38,426 bases of DNA from NCBI RefSeq assembly GCF_000003815.2, contig NC_049984.1:19309309-19347734 (forward strand), read 5' to 3'. The position numbers and the translations under genes were made by a program. The DNA comes from Branchiostoma floridae. Its lineage: Eukaryota > Chordata > Leptocardii > Amphioxiformes > Branchiostomatidae. Numbering within the stretch: position 1 is the first letter of the stretch; each line of letters starts with the position of its first letter. Of the stretch, positions 35,682 through 38,426 are shown in pieces. A model generated the notes under the pieces. That model saw nothing but the letters and a program-made list of their open reading frames with translations, was not told the origin of the DNA and did not search any database.

Positions 35682-35999
35682 TTATAGGTTCGGAAAGTCT
35701 ATGGCATGGCGCCAACCGTCTCTATTCAGGGATGGTTGTAAAGCTATGAGGTAGATGGCATCTTTAATCCTTCTAGCGAAAAAGTCTGGTTCTGTGTCCA
35801 AGATTTCAACTTTAAATTTTGTCCAGTGAAACTGAATCACCCGATGATTCTATGTGAATGTGTTGGGAAACTTCTGAGGTTGCTGAACTCTTGCGTTTGT
35901 GCTCAAGGAACCTGGACGTAAGTGATCTCTCAGTCTCCCCAATGTAGGTTCAAAAAGGATCATCATTTTACTCTGGGTGGCAGTACATGAAATTACACA
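35682..35999 (-). pseudogene. Decayed GIY-YIG endonuclease, probable Penelope-like element relic
   Basis: On -, TYIGETERSLTSRFLEHKRK starts at about 35949. It is followed by SEVSQHIH and, after a 1-nt frameshift near 35820, KVEILDTEPDFFARRIKDAI, then LQPSLNRDGW, with a stop at 35682. The order YIGET..R..EH..SEVSQH..IL..E....R..K.AI....P.LNRD..G is the GIY-YIG nuclease at the C-terminus of Penelope-like retroelements. Upstream in the transcript the frame holds two stops (NFMYCHPE*NDDPF*), so it is dead. No RT was recognised. Confidence 0.7.
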
Positions 36000-36375
36000 A
36001 CGGAAATACTAAATATTGTATTGTATCCTATTTTCTACTGGATGAAGAGGATACGCCACCAGGACAGTTGTGCATACAGGTGGGGTTGTGCCTTGATGTG
36101 AAGTTGATAGAAGGTGTCAGTATGACAGTGCTAAATTCATTATTGGCCGGGTGCTGAAACTCAACTAATTCCAAGAAGTCTGGCCTGTCAGAGGGCACAA
36201 TAGTCAACCGGCTACAAAGTGGCACCAACAGACACCAAGGAGAGGATTGCAAAGTTCAGTGCAAGAAGTGTTCCCACATACACAATGAAATTGTGACAGA
36301 AACACCAGCTTTATATATGATTAATATTTGTGACAGTATTGTAACTAAATGATAATTGTCGATATTACAATATCA
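36000..36375. other. Spacer right of the GIY-YIG relic
   Basis: A 74-codon frame on - (36028-36252) without domain likeness. It could be an upstream, unrecognisable part of the Penelope-like relic. Confidence 0.3.
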
Positions 36376-36580
36376 ACCATTTGTTTGTTTGAGCCTTTAT
36401 TCATTCATGAGAAGCTCAAATCGATCAGCAGGTCGCTTTTCATTGAGGTCATGAGAGATATAATGGACAGATAAAATATAACAGAGATACAGATTACATT
36501 GAGTATATATAAATCAATCAACATATATCACCACACATACTTGGTACAAACCATACAGTAGGACAAGAAGCTTAGTGTTC
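36376..36580 (-). mobile_element. 3' end of a truncated LINE/SINE
   Basis: On - it reads GCGACCTGCTGATCGATTTG, then AGCTTCTCATGAATGAATAA, then AGGCTC and a (AAAC)n tail. GAGCTTCTC and the ATGAAT..AATAAAGG frame match the 3' design of the 34.2-kb LINE. Confidence 0.55.
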
Positions 36581-37513
36581 ATAGTCTGTGTCCGTTCGGT
36601 TTGGTCATTTCTTTTACTTCAGAAGTCTCTTAAAGCAGGTCAGATGTAGGACCATGAGTCCAAACATTTAGACAGACATTTCAGACAGACCAAGAATTTT
36701 CAGTGTAGTGCAGTTTGTTTTGTGTGGTCTGCTTGTATAAAGATTGATCACGCTCGTGACAGCCTTGAATAGGTAACGGGGGCCGCCCTAAGATGCCCGC
36801 TTTTTTACGCGCTCGAACTCACGGCGCTACATCACTAGTTGCCAAAGAGTGGTCAAGTGTTGATCAATGAATTTTTAACACATTCATCTAGAGACCATAC
36901 TTGAATAAGGAGGGCATCCATACTGTTCATGAACCCTTCACCCTCCGCGACAAACACCGAGGACGTTATCGTGAATATAAATTCCGATTTTGAGCTGCGT
37001 TAGACAGTGCGCCCTATCTTGCCACGCTTTTGGAATTTGCTCTCTTCGGAGGCTGGTGACCAATTTAGACAAACATAAATAAAAATTCAAATTTTAGGAT
37101 ATATTAGCTTTCTTTTGACAGTAGAATTGTGATTGTGTATGCTTCTTGTTTCCCGCGAGGAGGGCTAAATCTTTCACAATCCAGGTCGTGTTTTCATGAG
37201 AAATGGGAGAAATGCACTGAATGCGGCGGCCCGACTAACAAAATCATTACGAAAAACGACAACACCAAAATCACAAAAAAAAAACTCTGTGTACGTATTG
37301 GGAAACATATTCGACATCACCCTGTGAAGTTTCATTTTTATAGACGGTACGAATCATTTGTTAGAGTAACAAATCTTTTGGTCGTTCGCTCGTCTGCCAC
37401 CTGCGGGGCCACACTCCCTGGGGAAAACAGCGGCGGTGATGCTTATGTTGTTTTTTTCTGTGGCCGGTCTTCTACTCAACAAACATTTGAAGACCAATTG
37501 AAGACCAAATGAT
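36581..37513. other. Spacer left of the terminal LINE
   Basis: A 127-codon frame (37129-37512 +) and others on both strands have no recognisable domain. Nothing else is supported. Confidence 0.35.
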
Positions 37514-38426
37514 TTGTTCTTTAAAACGTATGAGAGGAAAGTCTTCTCCTCTATCTGGAAAGATGGACCAGAAAGAGTAGCTAGAAAAGTATTATACAAT
37601 TTGGTGGAAAATGGTGGTTTGAAGTTAATCAATTTAACGTTACGTGCCTTTAACCTCACCATGAAAGCTTCATGGGTACCCAAATTATTTTTTCATGCGG
37701 ATTGGTTTACTTCTTTTGCTATAAAAGTTCATCCTCGTCTTCTGAGTTTATTTCCTTTCATGCAGTTATCTTCAGCGCAAACCCTTAATTATAAGGGGTT
37801 TCTCTTTGAAGCTCTAGATGCATGGTACAGATTTCAGTACGTTGAACCCGCGACGCCAGCTGATGTGCGTCAACAAATACTTTGGAATAACTCCAACATT
37901 ACTGTTGATAATAAATCCATTTATCAAACTTCTCTGTTTAATAGAAATATGTTTTTTGTAAATGACTTGTTAGGTACAGATGGAAATATTATGACGCTGA
38001 ATTCTGTTTAGTGTATCCTAACAGTTGTGAGCAGTTTCAATATCAACAGCTTATCTCCGCAATCCCTAAAGCATGGAGAATCTTATTAAATACTGACCAT
38101 TCGAAAGAGCTTGTATGTTTACCACGCCAATATAATCACATGTGGTTAAGAAATATTAAAATTAATAAGTTGTTATATAATTTTTGTCTTGTCCATACAA
38201 ATGAAGTGAGCATTGCCTATAAAGTACGATTATCATGGTTTTACTATTTTGATAGACCCATACCATGGCGAGAAGTATTCACGGCTTTATCTAAATGTAC
38301 TATTGACCCCAATGCTCGGTATTTTCAGTATCGTTTACTTTATAAATTCTTACCATGCAACAAAATTTTAAAAACTTGGAATTTAATTGAATCTAGTTCC
38401 TGTTCTTTCTGCCAAAGTGATGAAGA
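37514..38426 (+). pseudogene. L1/Tx1-like LINE ORF2, C-terminal part, runs off the window
   Basis: The open frame 37514-38011 encodes VFSSIWKDGPERVARKVL, then ENGGLKLINLTLRAFNLTMK and ASWV, the post-RT region of L1/Tx1-type ORF2 proteins. Near 38000 a +1 frameshift passes to FCLVYPNSCEQFQYQQLISA, then IPKAWR, and on to RYFQYRLLYKF and CSFCQSDE, the start of the C-terminal Cys knuckle, at the window end. It is a 5'-truncated or decayed copy, different from the 30-34 kb family. Confidence 0.8.

Noticed and set aside
37129-37512. 127-codon + frame before the terminal LINE as a LINE ORF
   Set aside because: No LINE motifs are present and the composition changes at 37505-37514. It is left as unassigned spacer.

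Overview
The window looks like nuclear DNA of an invertebrate deuterostome, most likely a cephalochordate (amphioxus). This is inference. The grounds are split genes with GT/AG introns, two genes with close human counterparts that are also human neighbours (GABARAPL2 and ADAT1), and a very dense, varied load of LINE fragments, SINE-like pieces and foldback elements. There are no bacterial operons, no CRISPR array and no rRNA genes.

Layout. (1) 1-8.75 kb: a foldback element, then a complete four-exon GABARAPL2/GATE-16 gene on the + strand (exons 1645-1678, 2424-2479, 4502-4674, 5569-5659; 117 aa) with a long 3' region. (2) 8.78-17.14 kb: a complete nine-exon ADAT1 tRNA adenosine deaminase gene on the - strand (495 aa), tail to tail with GABARAPL2. 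I rebuilt it exon by exon, and every junction keeps phase. Its introns hold foldback elements, tandem repeats, an inverted pair of SINE-like copies and a duplicated 3' splice site. (3) 17.14-20.7 kb: the ADAT1 upstream region, a retroposon tail, a short terminal-inverted-repeat element and a long perfect palindrome. (4) 20,716-23,745: a 14-copy tandem satellite with a 216-bp unit. (5) 24.1-26.5 kb: a second copy of the ADAT1 upstream segment, a foldback element, and a two-exon gene for a 423-aa two-pass membrane protein. Its ectodomain recalls APD-type proteins, and its cytosolic tail has two PPxY motifs in place of a RING finger. (6) 26.7-29.3 kb: simple and low-copy repeats, then a TATA box and a probable signal-peptide first exon. 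(7) 30.0-34.2 kb: a dead LINE (endonuclease, reverse transcriptase, C-terminal zinc knuckle), with a 3' fragment of a related LINE inserted in its RT region between a visible 6-bp target-site duplication. (8) 34.3-38.4 kb: a palindrome, a decayed GIY-YIG (Penelope-like) relic on -, a retroposon tail on -, and the 3' part of an L1/Tx1-like LINE running off the right end.

How the parts relate. GABARAPL2 (autophagy, Golgi traffic) and ADAT1 (inosine at A37 of tRNA-Ala) share no pathway; their pairing is conserved synteny. The membrane-protein gene is the least familiar gene and the best candidate for something undescribed. The rest is mobile-element biology. Several retroposon tails from different families share one 3' design, a small hairpin followed at once by AATAAAGG.
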